Positions 1 through 9,232 of a DNA stretch of 64,000 bases are shown in pieces. The translations under genes and the position numbers were made by a program. Each line of letters opens with the position of its first letter. Position 1 is the first letter of the stretch. The stretch is from an uncultured bacterium (GTDB lineage Bacteria; Verrucomicrobiota; Kiritimatiellia; CAIKKV01; CAIJXV01). The notes beneath the pieces are model-generated. The model did not search any database, was not told the DNA's origin, and was given only the letters and a program-made list of their open reading frames with translations. The stretch spans positions 110,695-174,694 of the forward strand of contig CAIJXV010000006.1 in assembly GCA_903824675.1 (NCBI GenBank). Direction: 5' to 3'.

Positions 1-683
1 GTCAAGTTTTATGAGGTAGCCTGTCGAAATCGGGGTTTTAATGTGAAAATATTCAGCCAGATTCAAGACGCAACAGCTTGGCTCCAAGGGTGATGGACGG
101 CTGGGGCAGGTTATTCGGCAGGGTGCGGTAACGTCATCCCGCACGCCCAGGTAGATGGGCTGGTACAGGGATCCGGCCATACCCCTGACCTACAGGTGTT
201 TTACCTCCCAACCTGCCCCGGCTTGGGAATGGCGTGGTTCGGCGGGATGGTCACATTGCCGATGTGCATGTCACCCAGGCGAAGGGCGATACTGCGTTTG
301 GCGTTGATTTCCATCGCGATACACGAGCAGGATGCCCAGAACTTGCACGTCATGGCATTTCTCCGGTGTTCGGGCGGCCGACTGACCACGGTGCCGCCAG
401 ATGCTTGAACACGATACCTTCTTTTTCACCGGCCTTGAGTTGGGCCAGTATGGACTTCAATCATCACAATCAATGGAGTGTTTATAAAGGATGGGTTACG
501 GTGAAGTAGCGCTCTATAGTGTCGAATACGATCCGATGCGATTGGCGCACGAACCTCGCAACGGCAGGATGCGATCAGAAGCGGCTCGAGCGAGGCAAGC
601 GGGTGCGGAGGTGTCAGAAATTCGCATTCCTGCCTCATCCGGTTGCAAACGGCGCCCGCTGTTCAAGGGCCAGTGAAGCCTGC
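1..683. other. No supportable gene; possible degenerate DNA
   Basis: I see no reading frame here with a recognisable domain, a ribosome binding site and normal codon use. Short frames on both strands (up to about 140 codons) overlap one another and look like GC-driven open frames. The stretch could be decayed coding DNA or the end of a longer gene lying outside the window, but I could not match it to a transposase or any other family by eye. Confidence 0.4.
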
Positions 684-1571
684 CTAGTGGATGTGATTCT
701 CACAGATAGCCGCCACAGCCGGGTGCGAGACCCGGCGTTCGGCGGTGAGCGCATAGAAAGACTCATGGATCTCCGAAATCACGCCAATGCGCTGGACCGG
801 AAAGCGGCTGCAGATTGTAGGTTCGATGGCGGCGGGGATGGGGAAGAGGCCGAGTCCGGCGTGTCCCATTTCGACCAGAAGCGCCTGATCGTCGAATTCG
901 CCCATGATCTGTGGCGTGATAGAGTGCTCGGATAACCACTGTTCCATGGAGCGGTGCAGATTCGCCTGTGGCGTGGGCAGGAGCAGCGGCGCTCCGCGTA
1001 GCGAAAGGGGGAACCCTTTCCTGAAACGCCGGGCATGCGCTTTCGTGCCCATGATTACGACCGGACACCGGACCAGAAGGTGGCTGAGCACCTTGATTGT
1101 TGGATGGGCCGTACACGGGGCATCTGCGAAGACGATGTCCACTTCGTGCGAAGAAAGGCTTTCGAGCAACCGCTCGGGGGGGCCTTCGATACAGGTGAGA
1201 ACCACACGTTCCTTCATGGCTAGAACGGGCTGCAGCAGAAGACTTGTCATCGGCTTGGGAATCGCGTCTGCGATGCCGACCTGCAACCGAAGGGGCCGCC
1301 CTCCGGGATGGTCCTGGAGGGCATCCTGCATCTCAGTGCCCAGGGTGAAGATGTCATCGGCGTACCGGTAGACCAATCGTCCGACATATGTGAGTTCGAG
1401 CCGCCGGCCCACTCGTGCAAACAATTGCTGCCCGAGTACACGTTCGAAGGCATGAATCTGCCCGCTTAGCGTGGATGGCGCCAGTCGTAGACGAGCCGAG
1501 GCTCGCGTTAGACTTTGTTCCTTGGCTACAAGCCAGAAGTAATGCAGGTGGTGATAGTTAAGCCGATTCAT
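684..1571 (-). CDS. LysR-family transcriptional regulator, NhaR-like
   Basis: A 295-residue DNA-binding regulator. Residues 1-60 form the LysR winged helix-turn-helix (opening MNRLNYHHLHYFWLVAKEQS, then an SLTRASARLRLAPSTLSGQI recognition region), and the rest resembles the periplasmic-binding-like effector domain. The opening 'NYHHLHYFW' is typical of NhaR, which activates sodium/proton antiporter genes in enterobacteria. I chose the internal ATG at 1571, preceded by AAGG, over the upstream in-frame ATG at 1631 because the family begins at MNxLNYHHL. It is divergent from the cation ATPase gene at 1830, so it plausibly controls that gene and itself from the shared spacer. The NhaR-type assignment is by motif; the effector is not known. 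Confidence 0.85.
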   Translation of the reverse strand: MNRLNYHHLHYFWLVAKEQSLTRASARLRLAPSTLSGQIHAFERVLGQQLFARVGRRLELTYVGRLVYRYADDIFTLGTEMQDALQDHPGGRPLRLQVGIADAIPKPMTSLLLQPVLAMKERVVLTCIEGPPERLLESLSSHEVDIVFADAPCTAHPTIKVLSHLLVRCPVVIMGTKAHARRFRKGFPLSLRGAPLLLPTPQANLHRSMEQWLSEHSITPQIMGEFDDQALLVEMGHAGLGLFPIPAAIEPTICSRFPVQRIGVISEIHESFYALTAERRVSHPAVAAICENHIH

Positions 1572-1829
1572 AACCAGGACCTTGTTCGGGTACGCCGGCG
1601 CCCGGGGATTTGTTTGTTGCGCCACCCGCACGTCTGACGGCAGCTTATCATTGTTCGAATAAACCGAAAGGACTCTACTACATTATCTGATTTTCGCAAT
1701 ATCATCTTATGCAGTATTGTACTGGCTTCAACGGATAACTGGGCGGCAGCAAAGGACGGCTTGAGTGATGGCACGCTCGCTGATGGCGCTTCACCGGATT
1801 GCTATCGGGGGTGCGGCAAGGATGGATGC
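1572..1829. promoter_or_regulatory. Divergent promoter region, LysR regulator / P-type ATPase
   Basis: This 258-bp spacer separates two divergently transcribed genes. Its middle (about 1645-1720) is clearly more AT-rich than its surroundings and contains a TTCGAA palindrome within a T-N11-A-like context, the loose pattern bound by LysR proteins. No strong consensus -35/-10 pair could be fixed. The regulatory role is inferred from gene orientation. Confidence 0.4.
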
Positions 1830-4442
1830 ATGAAAAGCAGGTTTGCGAACACATCGAGCATGGATCTCACCGGCCTTTCCGGGATCACGGAAGCGGAAGC
1901 CCGTGTCCGCCTTGAACAGGCGGGCCCGAACGAACTCCCCACACAGAAGAAACGCGGCGTTGCTGCCATTGCCTGGGAGGTCGTCCGCGAGCCGATGTTC
2001 CTAATGCTGCTGGCTGCCGGCGGGCTCTATCTGGTCATGGGAGAACCTGTGGATGCCATGCTGCTGCTGGGCTTTGTCTTTGTGGTCATGGGCATCACCA
2101 TCATTCAGGAGCGGCGCACTGAGCGCGCGCTCGATGCATTACGGGACTTGTCCAGCCCTCGTGCCCTGGTGATCCGGGATGGCATCCACCGGCGTATCCC
2201 CGGGCGGGAGGTGGTTCCGGGCGACATGGTTGTGCTTGCGGAAGGAGATCGGGTGCCGGCCGATGCTATTCTGCGGCGTGGGGTCAACCTCTCCGTGGAC
2301 GAATCGCTGCTCACGGGCGAATCCGTGCCGGTGCGAAAAGCGCCGGCGTCCGAGGCTCAGTCGATTGATCGACCGGGTGGTGACGATCTTCCGTCCGTCT
2401 TCTCCGGGACGCTCGTCACTGCAGGCCAGGGGATTGCCGAAGTCATCAGCACGGGTGTTCGCACAGAGCTTGGCAAGATCGGCAAAGCCCTGCAGCAGGT
2501 GGTTCCGGAGCCTACGCTGCTGCAGAGAGAGACGTCGCGGCTGGTTCGTATGTTCGCGATCATCGGGCTTGTGGCGTGTTCCATCGTCGTTCTCGTATAC
2601 GCGGTCACACGCGGCGGCGGGGCGCAGGTTTGGAAGGAAGGGTTTCTGGCGGGCGTCGCAATGGCCATGGCCACCCTGCCCGAGGAGTTCCCGGTCGTGC
2701 TTACGATCTTCCTGGCGCTTGGGGCCTGGCGTATCTCTCGTAGCAACGTGCTCACCCGGCGGATGCCGGCTATCGAGACGTTGGGGGCGGCAACGGTGCT
2801 TTGTGTGGACAAGACGGGGACGCTCACGCTCAATAAGATGACGTTGCGGCGCCTGGTGGCAGGCGGCTGCACTGTTGATCTGGCGCGGCCTGAAACGGAA
2901 CTTCCCGAAGAGGTGCACGATCTGATCGAGAACGCGATTCTGGCGAGTCGCCGAGATCCGTTTGACCCGATGGAGCGCGCTCTGCATGCCGCGGGCGATC
3001 GATTGCGACAGCAGCCTGAGCACACGCATCCTGATTGGTCTCTCGCACGGGAATATCCGCTCTCCCCGTCGTTGCTTGCCGTCAGCCAGGCCTGGCAGAC
3101 CGGAGCCGGCGACGAACTGGTCATCGCGACTAAGGGTGCGCCGGAAGCGATTGCGAACCTTTGCCATCTGTCCGCCGGAGAGCGTCTGTCATTGACTCAA
3201 GCAGTAACCAAACTGGCGGAGGAAGGGCTGCGCGTGCTCGCTGTTGCGCGAGGGAAGTGTCGGACCGTGGACATACCCGCAGAGCACCACGGGCTCGACC
3301 TCCAGTTTGTCGGGCTTCTTGGGCTGGAAGATCCGCTCCGCCCGACGGTCCCGAAGGCCGTTGCCGAATGCCGGGAGGCCGGGGTCCGCGTGATCATGAT
3401 TACGGGCGACTATCCGGCCACGGCCCAAAGCATCGCGCGTCAGGCCGGAATCTCCAATCCTGACGAGGTCATTTCCGGCCCCGAGTTGGATGCGATGTCC
3501 GACGACGATCTGGCGGGCCGCATCAAGAGCGTGCATGTCTTTGCCCGAGTCGTCCCGGAGCAGAAATTGCGCATCGTCAAGGCGCTCCAAGCTCATCGGG
3601 AGGTGGTCGCCATGACGGGAGATGGCGTCAACGATGCGCCGGCGCTGAAGGCCGCCCACATCGGCATCGCGATGGGAGGGCGCGGCACGGACGTGGCCCG
3701 CGAATCTGCTTCACTTGTTCTTCTGGATGATGATTTCTCGTCCATCGTCTCGGCGGTTCGCCTTGGACGGCGCATTTTCGACAACATCAAGAAGGCGGTC
3801 GCCTTCATCCTGGCGGTACATGTGCCTATTGCGGGCCTGTCGATGATCCCGGTCTTCTTCGCCGATTGGCCGCTGCTGTTGCTGCCGATGCACATCGTGT
3901 TTCTGGAGTTGATTATCGACCCCTCGTGCACGCTCATTTTTGAGGCCGAGGATGCGGAAGCCAACTTAATGCGGCGGCCACCACGCAGCCCCACGGAACG
4001 GTTGTTTTCGTTGGGCACAATCTGGCCGGCGTTAATGCAGGGGCTGAGCGTGCTGGCAGCGTGCGTGGGCGTTTTCCTGATCGCGCGCGTCGACCATTCC
4101 GCGGATGCCGCTCGGGCGTTGACGTTTACAACGCTCGTGGTGTCATTCCTTGTCATCATTCTCGTCAACAGGTCCTGGTCGCGATCCGCCTTTGCCATGC
4201 TGCGCGTCCCCAACGCCGCGCTACGGTGGGTGGCGCTTGGCTCCGGTGTGTTCCTTGCGGCGGTTCTCACGATTCCGTTCGCGCAGCGCTTGTTCCACTT
4301 CGCGCCGCTTCACGCTATGGATTTGGGGCTCAGCCTTGGGGCGGGGTTGGTCTGTGTCCTGTGGTTCGAGTTGTACAAGCTGATTGATCGCAGATCGGCA
4401 AAATGCCGGGTTAAGGGGCATGGGGGACCTCAAAAAGCGTAA
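1830..4442 (+). CDS. Cation-translocating P-type ATPase (type II-like)
   Basis: A membrane ion pump of about 870 residues that couples ATP hydrolysis to cation transport. Seen in order: an N-terminal cation-ATPase domain (GITEAEARVRLEQAGPNELP), paired transmembrane helices, the actuator TGES loop (LLTGESVPV), a PEEFPVV helix where calcium pumps have PEGLP, the phosphorylation motif DKTGTLT with the acceptor aspartate near residue 327, the hinge TGDGVNDAPALKAAHIGIAMG-type segment, and C-terminal helices. The start at 1830 follows AAGGA; an ATG at 1860 is an alternative and a longer frame opens at 1761. The glutamate in PEEFP and the lack of N-terminal metal-binding Cys motifs argue against a heavy-metal pump. 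The ion (Ca, Mg, Na or K) cannot be told by eye. It lies divergent from an NhaR-like regulator and upstream of a DedA gene. Confidence 0.9.
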   Translation: MKSRFANTSSMDLTGLSGITEAEARVRLEQAGPNELPTQKKRGVAAIAWEVVREPMFLMLLAAGGLYLVMGEPVDAMLLLGFVFVVMGITIIQERRTERALDALRDLSSPRALVIRDGIHRRIPGREVVPGDMVVLAEGDRVPADAILRRGVNLSVDESLLTGESVPVRKAPASEAQSIDRPGGDDLPSVFSGTLVTAGQGIAEVISTGVRTELGKIGKALQQVVPEPTLLQRETSRLVRMFAIIGLVACSIVVLVYAVTRGGGAQVWKEGFLAGVAMAMATLPEEFPVVLTIFLALGAWRISRSNVLTRRMPAIETLGAATVLCVDKTGTLTLNKMTLRRLVAGGCTVDLARPETELPEEVHDLIENAILASRRDPFDPMERALHAAGDRLRQQPEHTHPDWSLAREYPLSPSLLAVSQAWQTGAGDELVIATKGAPEAIANLCHLSAGERLSLTQAVTKLAEEGLRVLAVARGKCRTVDIPAEHHGLDLQFVGLLGLEDPLRPTVPKAVAECREAGVRVIMITGDYPATAQSIARQAGISNPDEVISGPELDAMSDDDLAGRIKSVHVFARVVPEQKLRIVKALQAHREVVAMTGDGVNDAPALKAAHIGIAMGGRGTDVARESASLVLLDDDFSSIVSAVRLGRRIFDNIKKAVAFILAVHVPIAGLSMIPVFFADWPLLLLPMHIVFLELIIDPSCTLIFEAEDAEANLMRRPPRSPTERLFSLGTIWPALMQGLSVLAACVGVFLIARVDHSADAARALTFTTLVVSFLVIILVNRSWSRSAFAMLRVPNAALRWVALGSGVFLAAVLTIPFAQRLFHFAPLHAMDLGLSLGAGLVCVLWFELYKLIDRRSAKCRVKGHGGPQKA

Positions 4443-4526
4443 GGGGGCGTGGAGGTCGTTGGGGATCGTGCGGCCGTGATTCCGCTGCTGCTGCCGACCC
4501 CGAAATCAAAAGGATGAGGAGTTACC

Positions 4527-5213
4527 ATGGATGTTTTGAAGCAGTTCTTCGACTTATTCCTGCATATTGACAAGCACTTGGCCGCACTGGTCTCCCAGTG
4601 TGGCAATTGGACCTATTGGATTCTGTTTGCCGTTGTGTTTTGTGAGACGGGGCTGATCGTGATGCCGTTCCTGCCGGGCGATTCACTGCTGTTCGCGGCG
4701 GGCGCGCTTACTACAAACACATCCATTCACATTGGATGGCTGACGGTCCTGTTGATTATCGCGGCGGTGATTGGCGATGCGGTCAACTATGCGGTGGGCT
4801 ACTACGTTGGAGATGTCATCGTCGGGCGCAAGAGCCGGTGGGTCAAACCGGAGCACCTGAAGCGAACTCATGAGTTCTTCGAAAAATACGGCAAGATGAC
4901 CATTGTCCTGGCGCGTTTTGCTCCAATCGTGCGGACATTTGCGCCCTTTGTGGCTGGCATGGGCAAGATGCGCTATGCCGAGTTCGCACTCTACAATGTG
5001 ACCGGCGCCGTTCTCTGGGTCACTCTCTTTGTTGGAGCGGGACGCCTGTTCGGGAACCTCCCCGTCATCAAGCAGTACTTCTCACTGGTGATCGCCGCGA
5101 TCATGGTGATCTCGGTCCTTCCTATTGCCTACGAATTGTGGCGGGCCAGGTTCTGCCGGTCCAGCGTCCGTGTAGAGGAGCCGGTGCCGGGAGACGAGGA
5201 GCAACATCCCTGA
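4527..5213 (+). CDS. DedA/SNARE-associated (VTT) family membrane protein
   Basis: A 228-residue inner-membrane protein of the DedA family, some members of which act as undecaprenyl-phosphate or phospholipid flippases and support membrane potential and drug resistance. Diagnostic parts are the E-x-G-x-x-x-x-P-x-x-PGD segment (CETGLIVMPFLPGDSLLFAA), the amphipathic re-entrant region, the conserved F-x-R-x-x-P-x-x-R motif (ARFAPIVRTFAPFVAG), and the GxxxW-type region near AVLWVTLFVGAGRLFG. The start is preceded by GAGGAG. It follows the ATPase gene by 84 bp in the same direction, so the two may be co-transcribed. The length is normal for the family. Confidence 0.92.
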   Translation: MDVLKQFFDLFLHIDKHLAALVSQCGNWTYWILFAVVFCETGLIVMPFLPGDSLLFAAGALTTNTSIHIGWLTVLLIIAAVIGDAVNYAVGYYVGDVIVGRKSRWVKPEHLKRTHEFFEKYGKMTIVLARFAPIVRTFAPFVAGMGKMRYAEFALYNVTGAVLWVTLFVGAGRLFGNLPVIKQYFSLVIAAIMVISVLPIAYELWRARFCRSSVRVEEPVPGDEEQHP

Positions 5214-5681
5214 CGGTGTGCGCCTTGCAGATTGCCGCCCTGAAGGTGAACCGTTGGCTTAGCCTCCGGCTGTCTCGGGCGTTGCTAGGGTGGGGAATGT
5301 GTCTTGGTTGAAATGGACGCGGCCGCCGAACGCGACGATGACTGAATGCCAGGACGACCAGACATCGTTCCACCCGGGCACTTTCGGCACCGGGCGAAGT
5401 TTGTTGTGCCCTTGCTCCGTTGCCTTGTCGCACGCCGTCTGCGGGTCATACCCAGTTCCCGGTGTCGCTCGTGCTTGTTGCGGTGCTCCCGGAGTTCATG
5501 GACGTGCGGCAAACTCAACCGAGATCCAATTTGTTTTTTTATACGGCGATGATACACCGCATTCCGCTTTTGCTCGCTCCAGCCGTTCGCTTTTGAAAAT
5601 CTCCCGACACAAATTGTCCGCAAGGCAAAACGGGGGAAACGGATTAAATGCGCAAGTTTATTAAAATAAAGGGATTGTGAT
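5214..5681. other. Intergenic, no gene recognised
   Basis: About 470 bp between dedA and the tRNA. Small open frames on both strands lack ribosome binding sites and recognisable domains. The last 100 bases become AT-rich. I see no repeat or RNA here. Confidence 0.4.
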
Positions 5682-5755
<74 letters not shown>

Positions 5756-5771
5756 ATTTACTAACCCTTAT

Positions 5772-5800
5772 ACTGTATAAAACAGGGTGCGGTTGGTCAA
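5772..5800 (-). promoter_or_regulatory. Likely sigma70-type promoter of tRNA-Gly
   Basis: On the minus strand TTGACC (5800-5795) and TACAGT (5777-5772) are separated by 17 bp. The predicted start lies about ten bases before the tRNA 5' end. A 13-base palindrome, TTATACAGTATAA, overlaps the -10 position. Confidence 0.55.
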
Positions 5801-5811
5801 GATTTAACCAT

Positions 5812-7722
5812 TTATTTCCGTGCAGCTGACGCACGGACAGAAAAAATGGAAGTGGCGGGATTTTTCTGCCCGGGCTGAAGCCGGACGGTCCAACGTTTTC
5901 CCGAAGCGAACAGCTTGAGGGTGAACCCTTTACCTTGGCGACTGATTTCCGGCAGAGGTCGTTTTTGTTTAGGTGCCAAAACGTCCAGGACAGTGATGAA
6001 GACCGCCGAGGACACAGGTTGAGGATTGCGGAGTCGTAATACATCCATTTCCCGATCGACATGGGCTCCGATGCCCTGGATGGGTTGGAGGCCGGGCTCG
6101 GATTCGACATCGGTTGGGGCCAGGCTCGCGATTCGGCAGCGTCCTTTGGGGGCGGAGGTTTCCCATGCATGGGCGCCAACAGGCAGGAAGGGATGTTCCG
6201 GTTTGGAATGGGGTTGAGTATCGGCATGGAACCACAGTTCGAAGGTGGACGGCGCTGCGGCGGTCAGTTCATCGATGATCACACAGGTGTCAGGGCGCAA
6301 GTAGATTACATGGCGCAGGAATCGGGTGAGTTGGGCTTCGGGTTTATAGGCGGGCGCCACGTCGCCGATCATATAATCGGCCGTTTTGCCCAGATCAACC
6401 CGGAGGAGAGACGGACCGCGTTTTTCGCGGCGCAGGTCGCTACATTCGAACCAGTCACTTTGGTTGGTGGCATCAAATTCTCCGCTCTGACCAATTCCGT
6501 TTACCAGGACGGTATTGCGATAGGCGGTGACTTTCTTGGCATATCCGCCGTCGCCTATAAGTCTTTCGCCGTGGGCGTAAAGCAGGATGGTGCCGGCATC
6601 GGCGGCCATGTGGCCGCCGGCGATGCATTGCGGGTAATTCTTCAGGGCCTTATGCCCGGCATGGGGGCCGCACTTGAACAACAGGATGGATTCGTCGCCC
6701 TTCCAATCGGAGCGCAAGGCCACGATATCCTTGTCGGTGAAATGGCGGGCTAGGGGTAGATTCGGCGGCATCCGCTCGGGTACGGAAGGATCGAACCACA
6801 GGAGGCTGTAGAGCGAGGCGGCTTTGATGGACGCGTTGGCGTCGTTATGATTTCTGACGATCGCCTGGGCCATGGGATTGCGGTATCGCGCGGCAATTTT
6901 GTGCAGGTATGAGGCGGGGCCGACCCAGTGCCAAAGGGCTCCGTCGCCCAGGCAGAGCACGGAACTGTTATTGGCTATTCGTTTGCGGGGCAGGGTGGTG
7001 AACAGATAGAACCACGGCAGGTTTTGAAGGTAGGCATTGTCTTCGAACAGATCGACGCCCATCAGGTGGTTGACCAGATCGATGGTTTTGACATAGGTGT
7101 CGGTGAAAAAACCGCCATAACAGATGCCTTCGGCGGAGACGCCATCGGGACCGAGGGCCTGAGTAACGACGCGGGCTTTTTCGGTGATGAACCGAATCCA
7201 GGGGGCGACATTAGGCACCTCTCCGTAAAGAGCGAAACCTGCGGCGCCGATATTGCCTAATACTTCGCTGGAAATATTCCAGCCCACGGTTCCGGCCTGG
7301 TACAACTCATGCTTGGCGAAGGCTTCATATTCAGATCGCAGGTGGGTGTTTAAATAGGCTTGCAGGCGCTCCCGAACGGCCACCTCCAGATCAGAGTAGA
7401 GCCAGTCATACGCACAGGCGAGGTTATACCCGGTGCAAAAGGCGACGGTCGGTTTGTCGAGAAAGGTATTGATCGCCAGTGTTGCGCTGTCCAACCAGGG
7501 CTTTTCGCGGGTCAGGGCATATAGGAATGCCTGGTGGGGGAGCGATGTTTTGGCGCACTCGCGCACTTCGGCGAGCCAGGTCTTCCAAGGTTCACGGGTC
7601 AGTTTGGGCCTGAGCAATTCCAAGTCCGATTCAAAAAAATGGAGCCGGGGATGGACATTGGCATACTTGACTTCGATCGGGGTACCCCCGTAAATCACAT
7701 CTTCGCTGGCTGGGATGGGCAT
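5812..7722 (-). CDS. Heparinase II/III-like polysaccharide lyase family protein
   Basis: A 636-residue protein with the two-part plan of heparinase II/III and alginate or oligo-uronide lyases. Residues up to about 330 form an alpha/alpha toroid-like region (for example YNLACAYDWLYSDLEV and AFAKHELYQAGTVGWNISSE). The C-terminal half is beta-rich, with the H-x-x-D/N-x-x-x-x-x-x-L-Y-A-x-G-E-x-L-x-x-D-x-G-Y pattern of the family (HMAADAGTILLYAHGERLIG, then DGGY). No obvious signal peptide is seen, so it may act in the cytoplasm on imported oligosaccharides, like the PL15 or PL17 oligo-lyases; this is inference. The start follows AAGGA. It is divergent from an amidohydrolase that looks like a sugar-acid enzyme, which supports a uronate-utilisation role. 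Confidence 0.75.
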   Translation of the reverse strand: MPIPASEDVIYGGTPIEVKYANVHPRLHFFESDLELLRPKLTREPWKTWLAEVRECAKTSLPHQAFLYALTREKPWLDSATLAINTFLDKPTVAFCTGYNLACAYDWLYSDLEVAVRERLQAYLNTHLRSEYEAFAKHELYQAGTVGWNISSEVLGNIGAAGFALYGEVPNVAPWIRFITEKARVVTQALGPDGVSAEGICYGGFFTDTYVKTIDLVNHLMGVDLFEDNAYLQNLPWFYLFTTLPRKRIANNSSVLCLGDGALWHWVGPASYLHKIAARYRNPMAQAIVRNHNDANASIKAASLYSLLWFDPSVPERMPPNLPLARHFTDKDIVALRSDWKGDESILLFKCGPHAGHKALKNYPQCIAGGHMAADAGTILLYAHGERLIGDGGYAKKVTAYRNTVLVNGIGQSGEFDATNQSDWFECSDLRREKRGPSLLRVDLGKTADYMIGDVAPAYKPEAQLTRFLRHVIYLRPDTCVIIDELTAAAPSTFELWFHADTQPHSKPEHPFLPVGAHAWETSAPKGRCRIASLAPTDVESEPGLQPIQGIGAHVDREMDVLRLRNPQPVSSAVFITVLDVLAPKQKRPLPEISRQGKGFTLKLFASGKRWTVRLQPGQKNPATSIFSVRASAARK

Positions 7723-7898
7723 GTCGATTCCTTTGGTTAAATCGTTTGAAATTTATCATGCGGATTCGATGGGAAGCAAGAAAAAGGGAACAAAAGCCAG
7801 CGGGGGCTGAGCTTGCGTGCCCGGTTCCTTTTTTGGTAGGTTCATTTTAGTCGAATGACTTGAAAGACGACGAATACGGTCAACTCCTGGAGGTCGGC

Positions 7899-9221
7899 AT
7901 GCAGGCTTATGACACCCTGTTGTCTCATATCAACGGATTACGGATAGTCGATACCCACGAACATCTTCCCCTGGAACGGGATATGCTCCGGGACAACACC
8001 GATGTGCTGGCCCAGTTCCTGATTCATTATTTCAATCGCGATTTGGTTTCCGCCGGCCTGCCCGAGCGCGATCTGCAGAAAGTATGCGATCCCAAGCGGG
8101 ATTTGATGAAACGCTGGAAACAGATTGAGCCCTATTGGGAGGCGGCGGAAAACACCGGCTACGGACGGTGTTTGAACATTACGGCCCGGGATCTTTTCGG
8201 CATCGATAAAATCAGCGGCAAAACCCTTCTCGAGTTGAACGCGCGCATGATGGCGGCTCGCGCCCGGAAGCATTATTATCGCTGGGTATTGCAGGAGAAA
8301 TCCGGAGTGGCGGTGTCCATCCGGGATACCGTGCCCACTCCATTGGCGGATTTGGCGACCGACGATGCCTTGGTGTTTACGTTGAAAGTGGACTCTTTCC
8401 TCTTTCCCATGCATGTGAGCGATTTTCAGCGGACCGGCCGGGAGGTTGGGGTGGAGGTTCATTCGCTGGAAGACTGGGTGGAAGTGACGCGCCGCTATAT
8501 CGATCGCGTGGGTTCCAAAAACAGTCCCCTCGTCTGCTTGAAACTCGGTGCGGCGTATGTGCGCTCTCTGCGTTTCGACAAAGGGACACGGGCTGAAGCC
8601 GAGCGGGATTTCCTCGAATTATTTCAGGATAGCCAGCTTCCGAGCTGGCGCCCCGGTACCAAGGTGGGGGAAGCCTTCCAAAACTACATGATGCACCAAG
8701 TGTGCCGGCTGGCCGATGAGCGAGGCTTGACCCTGCAAGTGCATACGGGGCTTCAGGAAGGAAGCGGTAATTTTATCTCCAATTCAAACCCGACCTTGTT
8801 GACCAATTTGTGTTTGGAATACGAAAACATCAAATTTGATCTGTTCCACATGGGTTATCCGTATGTGATGGAACTGGGCAATATGGCCAAGAACTTCCGC
8901 AATGTCTTCATCGACATGTGCTGGGGCCATATCATATCGCCCGAGGCGGCGCGCCGGGCGCTGGTGGAGTGGTTGGATGCCGTGCCGGCCAATAAGATCA
9001 GTGCGTTTGGTGGCGATTATTGTTTCGTGGAAGGCGTCTACGGTCACCAATACCTGGCCCGGCGCAACGTCGCCTCCTCCCTGGCGCAGAAAGTGGCGGA
9101 TGGGACATTGGATTTGGACGCCGCCCTGAAGATCTCCGACTGGCTGTTTGTCGATAATCCCAAGCGGTTGTTCGGACTGGATCGATTCCCTGCCTATTTC
9201 AAAAGCAAAACCAAGAACTGA
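7899..9221 (+). CDS. Amidohydrolase-superfamily protein, uronate-isomerase-like
   Basis: About 440 residues of the amidohydrolase TIM-barrel superfamily. The N-terminal metal motif H-x-H is present (VDTHEHLPLE), with later barrel-strand signatures VHTGLQEG and DLFHMGYP, and a late aspartate in AFGGDYCFVEGVYGHQ that fits the superfamily's metal or catalytic Asp. The C-terminal part (RNVASSLAQKVADG, then NPKRLFGL) resembles metal-dependent hydrolases of the Amidohydro_2 group and, more loosely, uronate isomerase. I prefer the ATG at 7899 because GGAGG lies five bases upstream; the frame also opens with TTG at 7860. The neighbouring lyase and isomerase genes suggest it converts a sugar acid or lactone. 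The substrate is not determinable from sequence. Confidence 0.72.
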   Translation: MQAYDTLLSHINGLRIVDTHEHLPLERDMLRDNTDVLAQFLIHYFNRDLVSAGLPERDLQKVCDPKRDLMKRWKQIEPYWEAAENTGYGRCLNITARDLFGIDKISGKTLLELNARMMAARARKHYYRWVLQEKSGVAVSIRDTVPTPLADLATDDALVFTLKVDSFLFPMHVSDFQRTGREVGVEVHSLEDWVEVTRRYIDRVGSKNSPLVCLKLGAAYVRSLRFDKGTRAEAERDFLELFQDSQLPSWRPGTKVGEAFQNYMMHQVCRLADERGLTLQVHTGLQEGSGNFISNSNPTLLTNLCLEYENIKFDLFHMGYPYVMELGNMAKNFRNVFIDMCWGHIISPEAARRALVEWLDAVPANKISAFGGDYCFVEGVYGHQYLARRNVASSLAQKVADGTLDLDAALKISDWLFVDNPKRLFGLDRFPAYFKSKTKN

Positions 9222-9232
9222 TTCGGTGCCGG

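Noticed and set aside
2139-3167. A 342-codon minus-strand frame inside the P-type ATPase gene
   Set aside because: It is antisense to the ATPase core, without recognisable motifs.
5285-5664. Open frames between dedA and the tRNA
   Set aside because: Frames on both strands compete, with no domain, start signal or conserved look.
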